From contig CM051519.1 of the NCBI GenBank assembly GCA_028015205.1, forward strand, positions 80,931,539-80,995,538: a stretch of DNA of 64,000 bases, given 5' to 3'. Under the pieces are notes generated by a model, which saw only the letters and a list, made by a program, of their open reading frames with translations, made no database searches and was not told the DNA's origin. Shown here one piece after another: positions 1 to 10,850 of the stretch (the stretch's first letter is position 1; each line of letters begins with the position of its first letter). This DNA is from Mytilisepta virgata (taxonomy: Eukaryota; Mollusca; Bivalvia; Mytilida; Mytilidae). Both the position numbers and the translations under genes were made by a program.

Positions 1-1084
1 CTTGCAGGCTAGAATTTAAGTACTGAAAAAAGACTAATTTCCGTGAATTTAAAAACCCGAGTTAATATACTTTTTAATATATTGTATATCTAATCATTTT
101 CAGGTTGAAGAGCAAATGGTGTGTCAAGGAATATCATGACAGGTTTGTTAGTCTTTTTTTATTCAGAACATTTAATTTCATTTCATATATATTCTGATTT
201 GATCTTGAAAAGTACCAGAGCACCTATAGGTAAAAATTACCACAGATGTGACGTGACGTAACTAAAATTTAGGAAACGTAGAAAAAAATCTCGGTTCCTG
301 TCCTTGAACTTTTTTGCAGTGCATGTATGGACAGATATAAACTTGAACAACGAAAGGACACCAAAACACTGAGAACTTATATTATGGGCAATACGAACTC
401 TTATAAAAACAAGAAGCTCCAGAAGGATAAGCAGTCCTTGCTCCCTACACTGTTCACGTGGCATTATTCCAACGAAGTCAAAGTAAAGTTGAAATAGAAC
501 AATTGAGAAAATCGTGGTTTTAAGGTGTATTATTTTGGTATGATGAGGGTGTATGCTTGAATCTTTCAATTTGGCAAGAGGGAACAAGCTACAATGATTT
601 ATTATTTGAAGATTAAAAATAAACTTTTAAAAGGAAAATCATGGTCAACAATTGCTGTATATTGACTATTCTATTTTCATCATTATTTTGGCTAACATGA
701 AGAGATTAAAGACTTTAAAGCTTCCTTTAAATTTAAATTATTGCAAAACATTAGATTCCAAGATAAATTGCCTATCCTGAATACTTACAGACAAAAGGGT
801 AAATTTTAAAATATACATATTTTTATTTATTGCTAAAATTCCTTTACCTTATGATATTGCTTATCCTACTACTTGTATATACTGCTTCCTGTTAAAGATA
901 AAAAATGCTCCTATTTTCTTTCATTTAAGGTATGAAATTTCGGCGAATCCTCCAGCAAATGATAGGCTGTCGTTACTATCGAGTAAGAGGTTCGTCCTAA
1001 ATCGTATGTTAACATCTGAGAAATTATCCGATTTGGATCCTAAAAGTTATAAATTTCTGTGGCTGCTGTAATGGTAGAGCATGA

Positions 1085-1175
1085 TTTTACCTCCAATATC
1101 AACTGCTGTAGCGACCGGTGCTCGAACCAGTGAGCGGTGGAATAGCACTGTACTGGTCTATCAACTAAGATAAAG
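1085..1175 (-). repeat. tRNA-like remnant, probably a SINE head
   Basis: Read on the minus strand, this holds a tRNA-like order: a TAGTTGATAGACCAG stretch that resembles a D-arm or A box, then an anticodon-arm-like section, then CTGGTTCGAGCACCGG, which fits a B box and T-arm. The acceptor ends do not pair well, so I do not call a functional tRNA. A tRNA-derived SINE fragment is the simplest reading. Confidence 0.3.
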
Positions 1176-1639
1176 GAGTACTCCACTAGCACAGCTGATG
1201 GAGGATGGTTATAAACCCGATAGTTTACTCATTCTTCAACAAGGGAAGCGCGCACGTTACCCACTTCTAGTTTCCTCATTCTACGATAACGATATATAGA
1301 AATTCTTTATTTGCATATATCACTCCTATTTGTCAGGCTAACAAAATACAGATGATAAAATAAACAACAACATATAGCATGACATTTATGTTAATTCAGA
1401 AGTGAACTCTTGACCGATACGGACCTCAATTTTGCAATTCTAGTGATCGCTGTATAAAGTCGCCTAGAAATTATAAAGGATTAAGCGGTTGTTCAAATTC
1501 AAACATAGGGTATATTTTACATTTTGTTTGAAAGAACTGTTTTCTTTAAGTTAAAGTTAAAGTTAAGTTTTGTAAACAATTCAAGAAAAAGTGATACCAA
1601 CATCAACCCATTTACCAAGTAGCCCTTTTTGACTACGGT

Positions 1640-1715
1640 TTTTTTGTTGAGCGCAGGAGAGTGGTGGACTACTGTACCAAAGGTCTCCGGTTCTATCCTC
1701 GGTTGACACAATAGG
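1640..1715 (+). repeat. Possible tRNA-derived SINE fragment
   Basis: Contains GAGAGTGGTGGAC followed about 30 bases later by CCGGTTCTATCCTCGG, an A-box/B-box-like spacing on the plus strand. It is not a foldable complete tRNA by eye. Weak call. Confidence 0.2.
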
Positions 1716-2559
1716 TAATTTTGGAGATAAAATTATGCTCAGCTGCTACATTCCTATGTATTTCCAGGTAATATTCAAACATTCCTTTTTTCACCATATA
1801 TATGACCCAGCATTTTTGTAACACAATTTGCAGCATTTTTGTAACACAATTTGTAGCCTTTCATTTTTTTTTCATAGCCCCCCCCCCCCCCCCCCCCCCC
1901 GCGTAAAAATCGAATGGTTGTTCCCAAAGTAAACATATATCACATACTAGGTGAATCTTAGTATTCTTATATATTGAAGTTCCGTCTTGTAATCTTTAGT
2001 TTGCAAAGAATGCAATGAATATTATTAGATTATATTAGATCTGGCTTCGTAGCTGATTTTAACTAATTATTTAGTCGACACCATAGAAAATACCCGTAAC
2101 AAATTTCTACTGATTTATAAAAATAGGGACATCTGCAGGGAGCAGCCAGTTTGATTTTTAGGGAAATATAGGGGGCAAGAAAAAGATCTCGTTTCGTGGA
2201 TTTTCTTCTTTAGCAATATCTATGAACCTGTATAATTCGCTTTGATGCACGATTTTTTTCTTCAAATTATTTAGTTTCTGTTTGATTCCATGTTATTTTC
2301 AGTCCTGAATTTTTTCTACCGCAATTTTGATCCCTGTATTTTCAAATTCCGTGTACCCATTCTAAATATCATGAGGGTATACATTCCTGCTCCAAGAAAA
2401 AATATATAGCCCTTACTGAGGGGTTAAATAGGCGTAATCTTTCTCTGCGTGCTCTTTTCTTCTTTAATTTTTAGTCCATCTAAGGTAGAGAATGGAAATT
2501 TCGTAAATTGTTATGTTTGTATGTATTATTTTTTTAGGTCCATTGAGTTATTGTCGTCG

Positions 2560-2990
2560 TCCTGGGTCCGCAAAAAATGTTTAAAAATCTCTGAACAACC
2601 TGAGAAATTGATGGTCCTTAGGTGGTCCACTTTCAAAATTATGTCTGGGAGTCCAGACCTCTGACAAATATGACTGATTTTGCTAAAAATAAACAAAATC
2701 AGCAAAAAAATAATTAAAATCCTTCTCATGTAAATCAACTCGGGCGATCCGGACCAAAGTTTATGGAATGGTTCTCAGGTGGTCCCCTTTCAAAATATTG
2801 TCCGATGGTCTAGACCTTGGACCAATATGGCCGCCTTTACTAAAAATAGAAAAATCAGCAAAAAATATTACAAGCCTTTTCCTCTGAAACTATTGAGACC
2901 AAACTTTGAAGGAATGGTCCTTGGCTGGCCCCCTTTAAAATTGTGTCATCTATCAAAACTGACAAAAGATGATCTCTATTCTTGATTATG
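2560..2990 (+). repeat. Fragment of the dispersed ~165-bp-unit repeat family
   Basis: Shows the family's recurring phrases in order: 'gatggtccttaggtggtcc', 'caaaattatgtctggg', 'gaccaatatggccgcc', 'actaaaaatagaaaaatcag' and 'gaaactattgagaccaaac'. These match the larger arrays at 15140-16918 and 22464-24607. About 2.5 diverged units are present. Small open frames on both strands here are repeat artefacts. Confidence 0.7.
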
Positions 2991-3191
2991 GAGTCATAAC
3001 AGATACGATCTCACATAACTCGTCCGGGACAACTTCTCTATTTTTCCACCTCCCTTCTTTCTTCTCCTTCCTATCTTTTTGAAGCCCTTCTTTCCTTTCA
3101 GTCGGTGTCCCGGTATCCTGTCAAAGACCTCCTTATTTTGCATGGCATTGTAGTGCCTTAAAACCCAAATACTTGCATGTTAATTTAAAAT

Positions 3192-4364
3192 ATGTTACTG
3201 TTAATAAAGATGCAAAAATATTTAATGTTTTCATGTTTTACGTTAATTTTAGGTACTTTCCGTGTGTCTTCGGTAATTAAATTTATTACTGTGGTTTTTA
3301 TCATCTTCATCTCCGTGAACTTTTTTGTACCACAGAAGTCTTTATCATCAAATGAGATCCTTGGAAATAACATGAAATCTCCCGTAAAGTTTGTAATTGC
3401 CTGGAATAGAAAACCAGAATGTGTACCAGCAGAACCAATAACAAAACGACTGGACGATTGCGACATCGATAATTGTATCGTGACGATGAATTCATCGTTC
3501 ATCGAAAAAAGCGACGCTCTTTTATTTTATCATAATATATTTCCAAGATTTCCTCCAAATCGTACAAAATCAAATCAAAAATGGGTATTTGTGACTTATG
3601 AATCTCCATACAGTGTCAATCTTGGCATGAATGGCGGTGGCGGATATCGTGACGAAGAATGGAAAAAGCAGTTCGACTGGACAATGTCATACCGCCATGA
3701 TTCTGAGGCATGGTCTCCGTATGGAGTCATAACTCATCGAAATCTTATTAAAAACAAAGACTATTTAAACATATATAGATCAAAAAAGAAAGATATAGCC
3801 TGGGTTGTGAGTAACTGCAATACGAAGTCAAAGCGTGAAGAATATGTAAGACAAATGGAAAAAATTCTAAAAATAGACGTTTTTGGTCTGTGTGGAGGAA
3901 GACAGTATGAAGGAAGCAGTATTCAGCTAAAACGAAATTTAACAAAAGATTATAAACTTTATTTGTCATTTGAAAATAGTGTGTGTACGGATTATATGAC
4001 CGAAAAATTATTTGAAATTTATGCAGAAGGCGTTGATATGATTCCTGTTGTAAGAGGGGCTCCGAATAGTAAGAAATATCTTCCGAACGGTACACATATT
4101 TATACATCTGATTTCAATTCTCCAACAGAATTAGCTCAATATTTGAAGAAAGTAATTTCTGATGAAGTCCTTTACACATCGTATCTTAAAGAAAAAGACA
4201 AATATGTCAATAAGTACGATGCCTTACCAGTGGATGTGGGATTGTGCAATTTATGTAAAAGGCTCAATGAAAATTATGCTTCTCATAACAATTTAGACCT
4301 TTCTGCCTGGGTATGGAAAGATCAGTGTTTCGATCCAAAAGATATTTCTGTAGTTTACAAATAA
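3192..4364 (+). CDS. Alpha-1,3-fucosyltransferase, glycosyltransferase family 10
   Basis: Predicted Golgi type II membrane enzyme that transfers fucose from GDP-fucose to N-acetylglucosamine-containing glycans. The frame gives 390 residues, normal for the family. The order is a short hydrophobic anchor (about 31-46), a stem, an N-terminal acceptor-side domain with WVFVTYESPY (131-140), FDWTMSYRHDS (161-171) followed by PYG, then the GDP-fucose half with DIAWVVSNC (201-209) and the GT10 signature FENSVCTDYMTEK (260-272). Cysteines near the C-terminus fit the family's disulphides. The coding part is intronless. The first 20 residues are doubtful: TTACGTTAATTTTAG ending at 3252 looks like a splice acceptor and would leave phase 1, so the true start may lie in an upstream exon not found here. 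Which linkage it makes (core alpha-1,3 or Lewis-type) cannot be read from sequence alone. No canonical AATAAA follows closely. Confidence 0.93.
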   Translation: MLLLIKMQKYLMFSCFTLILGTFRVSSVIKFITVVFIIFISVNFFVPQKSLSSNEILGNNMKSPVKFVIAWNRKPECVPAEPITKRLDDCDIDNCIVTMNSSFIEKSDALLFYHNIFPRFPPNRTKSNQKWVFVTYESPYSVNLGMNGGGGYRDEEWKKQFDWTMSYRHDSEAWSPYGVITHRNLIKNKDYLNIYRSKKKDIAWVVSNCNTKSKREEYVRQMEKILKIDVFGLCGGRQYEGSSIQLKRNLTKDYKLYLSFENSVCTDYMTEKLFEIYAEGVDMIPVVRGAPNSKKYLPNGTHIYTSDFNSPTELAQYLKKVISDEVLYTSYLKEKDKYVNKYDALPVDVGLCNLCKRLNENYASHNNLDLSAWVWKDQCFDPKDISVVYK

Positions 4365-4670
4365 AGTAGAATATGCATTGAAATAAGAGACTAAATAAGT
4401 TGCTACAAGCATATGTCATGACATAATCCTATGGAGTTTTGAAAGCCGACCGGCAATGTTTTTTATGCATTAGTGAAATGAAATCAAATGTGTTAGATAT
4501 CCTTGTCTTAATAAGGGAGCAACCAGTTTATTTTTAGGGGGGGGGGGGGGTGCTAGAATCAAATTTGAAATAAAAAGGCAGGACCGTACATACCATCCGG
4601 AGCATATGTTGTCACTACTGGTGTTTTGTCTTGTTTATTTTATCCATGATTTACTGACAATATTTAATTT
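4365..4670 (+). other. 3' flank of the fucosyltransferase gene
   Basis: Probable 3' untranslated and intergenic DNA with an 11-12 base G run near 4540. I see no further gene. Confidence 0.4.
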
Positions 4671-5000
4671 TTATGCCTCGCCCACGAATGTGGATGGGGC
4701 GTATAGAGTTAGCCTTGTCCGTCCTTCCTATGTGGTTAAGTTTCGCGTTTAGGTTCATTTATTTGGAACTAAGCATAGTGTATCAATGAAACTTCATCAG
4801 TGAATGTGCCTTGGGTAGTAATGAGCATTCATACAGGAATTTGGTCATTATGACCTTCATTTTATGCTTGAGCGACTCTGGTTAAGTTTGGCGTTTACTT
4901 CATCAGTTGACGTGCCTTGGTTGGTACTGAGCATTCATACATGATGACCTACATTTAAGGCGGGGCATCCGTGTCTGACAGACACAATTTCTAGTTTATA
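4671..5000 (+). repeat. Dispersed repeat with inverted ends (TGCCTCGCCCAC type)
   Basis: Begins TTATGCCTCGCCCACGAATG and ends GGCGGGGCATCCGTG plus a short tail. The ends are roughly complementary (GCCTCGCCCAC against GGCGGGGCAT). Inside, a phrase around 'catcagtgaatgtgccttggg' and 'gagcattcatacagg' occurs twice. Looks like a small non-autonomous element. There is no coding capacity. Confidence 0.5.
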
Positions 5001-5164
5001 AGTGATTTCTTTAAGTATTTCTTCCCCAAATAAATTGCATATCCAAATTATTCTTTTCTATCATCAAATGGAATATGTGGTAAACAACAAAATGGATATC
5101 AGGCAATGTCAACAATGACATACTAATCAATCAACACAACCCAAAAAACAGAACACTGAACAAA

Positions 5165-5520
5165 AACAACGTAACAGAGGAAAAACAAAACAATTAATAC
5201 CCGGGACAAAAAAAAACGTACCAGAGCTCAAAACACACCCATAAACACCCCGGACAAAAACAACATAACAAAGCTCAAAACACACCCATACAAACACCGC
5301 ACAAAAACAACGCAACAGAGCTCCAAACACACCCATAATCAACCCGGACAAAAACAACATAACAAAGCTCAAAATACACCCATACACACCCCGGACAAGA
5401 ACAACGCAACAGAGCTCCAAACACACCCATAAACACCCCGGAAAAAAAACAATGTTACAGAGGAAAAACAAAACCATTAATGCCCCCGGACAAAAACAAC
5501 GTAACAGAGCTCAAAACAAA
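5165..5520. repeat. 47-bp tandem repeat with alternating unit types
   Basis: Unit starts fall at about 5237, 5284, 5331, 5378 and 5425, exactly 47 bases apart. Units alternate between a type with 'aacataacaaagctc' and a type with 'aacgcaacagagctcc', so the higher-order period is 94. Flanking copies are degenerate. The minus-strand open frame across it (5127-5477) is a product of the repeat, not a gene. Confidence 0.85.
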
Positions 5521-7260
5521 CCATAAACGACAGAGTCGGGATAGTCTGACTTGATACAGACACGGAAAAGTGGTGGGGTTGAACCTGTTTTATGGGTACC
5601 CAACCCCTCCCCCCACCCCCCTTATGGTGTATAAAAATATTAAAGCCAATAATGCATGATTATTAACAAGGAGCTTGCAAACATTAAGTTAGATGGTATA
5701 TAATTTAGATGATACCGGGCTCAGAATGTGTTTTAAGTAGCTAAGGCTCTCATAGCTGTTGGTCGGATACTGTCACTCTATTAAACGAAATGGTCAGAAA
5801 TAGCAATCCCATAATATCCACGATATTACATTAGAAACTAGGATGGGAAAACCCGTCCATGATAAGTATTTTTCTAAAAGCGGATGTTTAGCCAACAGAT
5901 GTTGAAAACTATTATATAACTTTTTAAAAGCATAAAGTAGCAGCTTGTGAAATCTTAAATCATTTAATAGAAGTTTTATAGTAATCATATGGTTTAGCTC
6001 GTTAAAGTCTAACCTGGAGCAGTCCGTGGTGAACACAAGCTGTGATATACAATGGTGTCATAGGCACGTCTCCGTCAAGAAATGGGAAATTAGTAATTGG
6101 AAAATTAAAGTAGTCCGTTTTGTCATAAATTTTAGTATGTTATCGCCACATTTTCTAAATTTATTTTAAGATCTAATTGGACAGTATTTGCTATTTGTTT
6201 TGGCAATGTTTAAATATAGTTATTTTGGAAGTACAATTTAAACCAGAAGACTCAAAAGACCAGTTAATCAGTGCAGTCTACTTTTCTTTGATAACGTCGT
6301 GAGAAGTACATATTATCAGGTTTTCTGAAAACGTATATCGTAAAATATCAGCCGCGAGACACAATGTGAAGCTTTTTCGGCGAGTGAGCGTAGCGAACGA
6401 GCTAAAAAGCTTCATATTGTGTCCAGCGGCTTATATTTTACAATATTTGTTAGAAGAAAACTTGATGATAAATTTATCGTATTGTTAACTAGCAATCTTA
6501 ATGGAATTTCTTACTTTTCAATGGCCATCTGTCTATATTCGGGTCAATGTTGGGTCAAACATTATGACGTCGCTGATATATTCGGGTCAGCTCATATTAG
6601 GGTCGGGTCAACTCTTTAAGACGTAACAGTGCCGAAATACGGGAAATTGTGAAGGCCTCAGCAGGTCGATATAGGCATGGGGAAATACGATAAATGGTTG
6701 TATACAATGTAGAAAAATCATAAATGTTACTTGACGATTTACTATTTGCAATTTATTACCATTCAAAAATAATTTGTGTCTGAATTTGATAATATACAAG
6801 TGGGAAAACTTGTATAAAGGTACAGAGAATTTACTTTTTAGTTACATTTGTTTGAGGCAGAAATAAAACGAAATGTGTATGAATGTTTATATAATTTAGG
6901 TAACCAATACATATTTGGATCATTGTTAGTGTTGGGTAGGAGCTTGGAACTGTTCACTGGCTTTAATTGTTCAGTTACTAGTATGTGTTTTTCTTGAAAA
7001 GAAGTTTCAAGGAAAGTGATAGAATTATCTAATTCCTCTCTTAATACATCCATGCAATTCCTTTTTCAGATGATAACAACATAATTAGCTGCCTTATCTG
7101 CTGGTACAAAGATAAACTTTTCACCTAATTTACTTAGTTCTGTATAGTGTACTTCTCTACAACACTCTAATTTATTCGGTGCATGCTTAAGTTTGTCAGC
7201 ACTAACTTTTAATCAATTTAACACAGAAGTTGTTCACAGTTTCGGGCTGAAAAATGGATA
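5520..7260 (-). pseudogene. Decayed Penelope-like retroelement, reverse transcriptase remnants
   Basis: Minus-strand pieces match in order the reverse transcriptase used by bivalve Penelope-like elements. Residues coded at 7053-6838 contain YWLPKLYKHSYTFRFISAS, an RT fingers motif. About 6140-6040 codes KIYDK.. and NFPI..FPFL-like residues. 6036-5794 codes the C-terminal tail (FHKLLLYAFKKLYNSFQHLL). The remaining 5785-5520 carries the same 3' sequence as the plus-strand copies at 35755-36315 and 56680-57020 (GACAGTATCCGACC, TATGAGAGCCTTAGCTA). Stops, frameshifts and missing catalytic YxDD show it is dead. The assignment to Penelope-like rather than another RT class is from remembered family resemblance. 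Confidence 0.7.
6334..6446. repeat. Near-perfect palindrome, ~45-bp arms
   Basis: The left arm (from TCGTAAAATATCAGCCGC to GTGAAGCTTTTT) and the right arm (AAAAAGCTTCATATTGTGTC to TTATATTTTACAAT) are complementary with few mismatches. The loop holds CGAGTGAGCGTAGCGAACGAG. Sits inside the decayed retroelement region and looks like a small hairpin insertion. Confidence 0.75.
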
Positions 7261-8109
7261 ATGACGCGTAAAAGTCTTTAAATATTACTTATCGTCAGTT
7301 TTGTCTTCTTTGTCATTTGTTTATAGATCATATGTTCTCCGGGATATGTTCACCCTGATCTCTTGTCGATGGACTTAATTTTTCTATTTTTAAGTAAACC
7401 TAGCCACAGAAGAAAATATGGACTCAATCCTTCTATTTTCAGAAAATATACGAACTTAGTGTTACTAAATTAAGAACCGAAAAGGAGCATATAGTTTCAA
7501 TCTTAAAATAATAACATATAATGCTTATCATTTTCATAAGTTCTTTTTTGAATGTGCATTATGAAATGATTGGTCTTCCTATTGATTGAAAATGGGCACA
7601 TATGTTATATAGATCATATGTTAAGGAATTTTCAATAATATTTGATACTTTGGGCAAATCCTTGTAATACGAATTTGTTGCCTAAGCAACTCTCTATCGT
7701 GTCAATATCACATGTAACATCTGCTGTTCATTCTGAATTGAACAATTATCTCTATTATTAATAAAACCCCTCAAAAGAAATTTTACTATCTGTCGCTTAA
7801 TCATACGTATGATATATTCAAATCGTTATATAATATTAAAGTAGATAGAATGTATTTGCTTTATCTTGCATTAGAAAAAAAATGCAGCGTTTTTAAAAAC
7901 ACTCCGTTTAGATTGAATTTTCATATGTACAGTTATCCACTTTAACCCAAAATCTATGACAATGTTTAAAAGAAGGGGGTGTTTGTAGCATTCATGCAAA
8001 TTAAGGTTAACCCGCATGCAGGTACTTGACGCGTTTTTCACATTTATATACTCGAACATCCTCGAGGTGAACACACATTGTAAGCACACCTTGCCAAAGG
8101 TCATTGTGA
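7261..8109. other. No gene seen
   Basis: AT-rich DNA with only short chance frames. I see neither a repeat family nor an exon that I can support. Confidence 0.4.
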
Positions 8110-9240
8110 GCTATTGCCATCATTTGGCGTCCGCCGTCCCTCGTTAACTTTTCACATTTTGATCTTTTTGAAATTTAACCGAATTTCAAGATCCTTTGCA
8201 AGTGTTGTTACTTTGGAGCGGATTGATCAAGCAACATGGAACTCTAAGATGGCAAGCGAATAGGTACATGTAAATGTAAACATTGGACCGTGTAGAAAAA
8301 TTTATCAAAAATTCTACAGATTGATACCAAACTTGGTGGTTTGATACCTATGAGGACACGAATATTCAATTCTTAGAAAAGCGCGACCGGCCATGGGTTT
8401 CCTACGATGCTTGAGCCGTAGAATTGAAACTTGTCATGAATGATCATTGCAAGGTACTACCCAAATGATCTGATTGGTGCTGAATGGAAATACAATATGG
8501 CCGTCATTGTCGGACTTTGTTAAGACTGGACTCTTCAAAATTTCTTCTTCTCAAGAACATTGTAATAAATGGTATGAAACTTGGTCCAATTGAAATTTTT
8601 ATGAGGAGCTAAATAATTGTTGTTACTTTTGGTATCGTTCTGCTATCAAATATGGTCGAAGTCGCTTTTCTTGTGGTTTAATTTCCAAGATCTTATCTGA
8701 AACTACTTGACCTATGGATTTGAAAGTTGTCATAAACGCTCATTGGCAGGTACTTCCCACAAATTGTTACTTTGGTACCGATTGGAATCAAAGACTTATT
8801 TAAAAATAAGCCTTAAGGGAAATGTATTTTAAAATTATTCTTCCGACGAACAAATAAAAAAAAAATAGATTGGTACCAAACTGTGTGAAAGTGATACCTA
8901 GTAAGGGGGGAGGGGGGGCTAGGATCAAGGAGGGTAGCAAAAAATCCAGGACCAAATTTTTGACGACAAAAATAGGCAGGATCAAACATTTGATCCTAGC
9001 CCCACCACCTAAAAAATGTTTGCTCCCTAAGATTAAATAAGTTGTCCTACTCCGGTGCCCTTCTGCTAGTAAATCATGGCTGCCAGGTCCCAAAGGTAGC
9101 TTCTCGCTTTGGTTAAATCTCCCAGATCATCCTCTCTGAATAGACTTGTCCCATGGGATTAAAAATTGTCATGAATGATCATTTTAAGGTACTATCTAAA
9201 AATTGTTACCTTGTTTTTAGTCGGAAAAACAAGATGACTG
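8110..9240 (+). repeat. Dispersed repeat related to the GCTCACC/TTGGCGTCC family
   Basis: Opens with GTGAGCTATTGCCATCATTTGGCGTCCGCCGTC, the degenerate head shared with 15140, 20690 and 22464. It then repeats a different internal unit: 'gttacttt-gg-accgattgg', 'gaaacttgtcatgaatgatcattgcaaggtactacc' near 8425, again near 8720 and 9160. Unit spacing is irregular. An 8800-9093 minus frame here is accidental. Confidence 0.6.
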
Positions 9241-10297
9241 ACACTTCAACTGGGCTTACTTAACATTGATCATAGTCTTTTATTGACACTTAACATTGAT
9301 CATAGTCTTCTAATGACACCAACCTTTGATCGTCCAGGGTCAATGCACGGTTCATCTATATGAAACCTTGATCACCATAAAAATGTTAGGTCCGAAATTT
9401 CTGCTACTTTATGTCAAAACTGCACTGCGATTTTACTTTCGAATCCTTATCTATTTCACAGCTTTCGAAAGCAGTCGAATCGATCAGTCCTTATTATAAA
9501 TAGAATACGAGTAGAATAAATAGAAAAGGGGCATAAAACGACTTAAATATACAAAATACACAAGTCAAACAAAACCAAATACAAAATCATAAAAAAAGAA
9601 TGTGAAAAGTAAAGATTGCCCAACGTCTTGATCACCCCTGTTTGGCCTCTTATATCTATAAAATGTTATGAGGTAATAAAAAACAGATCTCAAGAAAATT
9701 TTCCATTTTCATCAAGGAACAATAAAAATAAAAAATCATAAAACTCAGATAAAAAAAAAGTTACAACAAAATTTTTCAAAAATCCTTAAAATTATGACCC
9801 CAAGAAAAAAAATGAGGGGGGCCAGATTTCCCAAAATCAATCCTAACCTATATTTATTATGGGGGACCATTGTGATAAATATTATAAGGGCAAAAGTAAA
9901 TGAGCAGAAACGACAACGATGACATACCAAAATACGTCCGCAAATATTTGAGGTCGTATTAAAACTACAAATACGACACAAACATGAGAACTAAAAAAAT
10001 GTGTGTATACATATATTTTCCGGTGGTCAGATGAGATACTTGAGTTTTGTCATTGACTGTGTATTTTAAATGAAAATATCGATAACAGTTTTATTGATGG
10101 TTCAGATTAGTAAACATATAATGTTCTTTGTTATAATGATTTAAATACCACGGATAAGAACGCGTGGTCTATTGTAGGTGAATTTCAAACCCAATTAATA
10201 CCAGGATGTGTTATACATGTGTGTCTTGGGTAAGTTGAATTTAGTTGTTTTTATCTTTAAAAGTACAAAATGTGTGACGTTGTGAGATTCATTAAAG
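9241..10297. other. No gene seen; small direct duplication at 9270-9320
   Basis: A 27-base phrase beginning 'gacacttaacattgatcatag' is nearly repeated around 9285-9315. The rest is AT-rich with no coding signal. Confidence 0.4.
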
Positions 10298-10400
10298 CAC
10301 AGGGACTCGTTTCTATTGATATTGATATTATGATATACAGTAGTACATCGCAGCCGCCACATTCTCGAGTGTTAAATACCAATAGAAACGAGTCCCTGTG
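10298..10400. repeat. Perfect 21-bp inverted repeat with 61-base loop
   Basis: CACAGGGACTCGTTTCTATTG at 10298-10318 is exactly complementary to 10380-10400. The arms are perfect, so the pair is either young or kept. No coding frame is nearby. It could be a small hairpin transposable element or a structured transcript. Confidence 0.8.
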
Positions 10401-10674
10401 ACTCAAGCAACAATTACGGTGGCCAGTAACAACAAAAGACATTAGTAGGAATAAAGAATCACTACTGTGTAAAATTTTCTGAGGGTGTCTGATGTGCAGA
10501 AAGTTTGCTGAACAAAGGATTGTCACAATTTATTCGAGATGGAGTCGAGACAACAGGACCTTAATATAGGAGTTCCCCAACAGTACATATTCTAATGAAA
10601 CTGAATTAAATAACCTGAACACAAATATCGCCCGATCCAAGAAAAAAAAGGGCAAAACTTGGTGGAAGATTTCA

Positions 10675-10850
10675 GTAGAATTCGATTTCAGGACCTCCAC
10701 AATTCTGAAATATTTCAGGAGGTCCTAAAATAGTTGTGGAGCTCCTGAAATCGAATTGTGGAGGTCCAGAAATATTTGAGGAGCTCCTGAAATCGAATTA
10801 TGGAGGTCCATAAATAATTGAGGACCTCCTTGAATATTGATACTTTTGAC
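10675..10850. repeat. 42-bp direct repeat with embedded inverted copies
   Basis: A unit of about 42 bases starting GGAGCTCCTGAAATCGAATT is repeated in tandem (about 10738 and 10780). The preceding 60 bases carry the same words in reverse orientation (GATTTCAGGACCTCCACAAT). GAGCTC and AGGACCTCC/GGAGGTCCT words recur, so the array can fold in several ways. Confidence 0.75.

Larger units (their letters stand above)
1..2440. other. Non-coding, AT-rich left flank
   Basis: I see no convincing coding exon here. The open frames are short, of unusual composition and without family resemblance. Visible landmarks are a run of 23 C at 1878-1900 and two tRNA-like stretches listed separately. The stretch at 2100-2440 is AT-rich and has no recognisable structure. 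Confidence 0.5.

Noticed and set aside
3185..3502. Minus-strand 105-residue frame
   Set aside because: Antisense shadow of the fucosyltransferase gene.
5127..5477. 116-residue Cys/Val/Phe-rich minus-strand frame
   Set aside because: Translation of a 47-bp tandem repeat (three units = 141 bases keep the frame).
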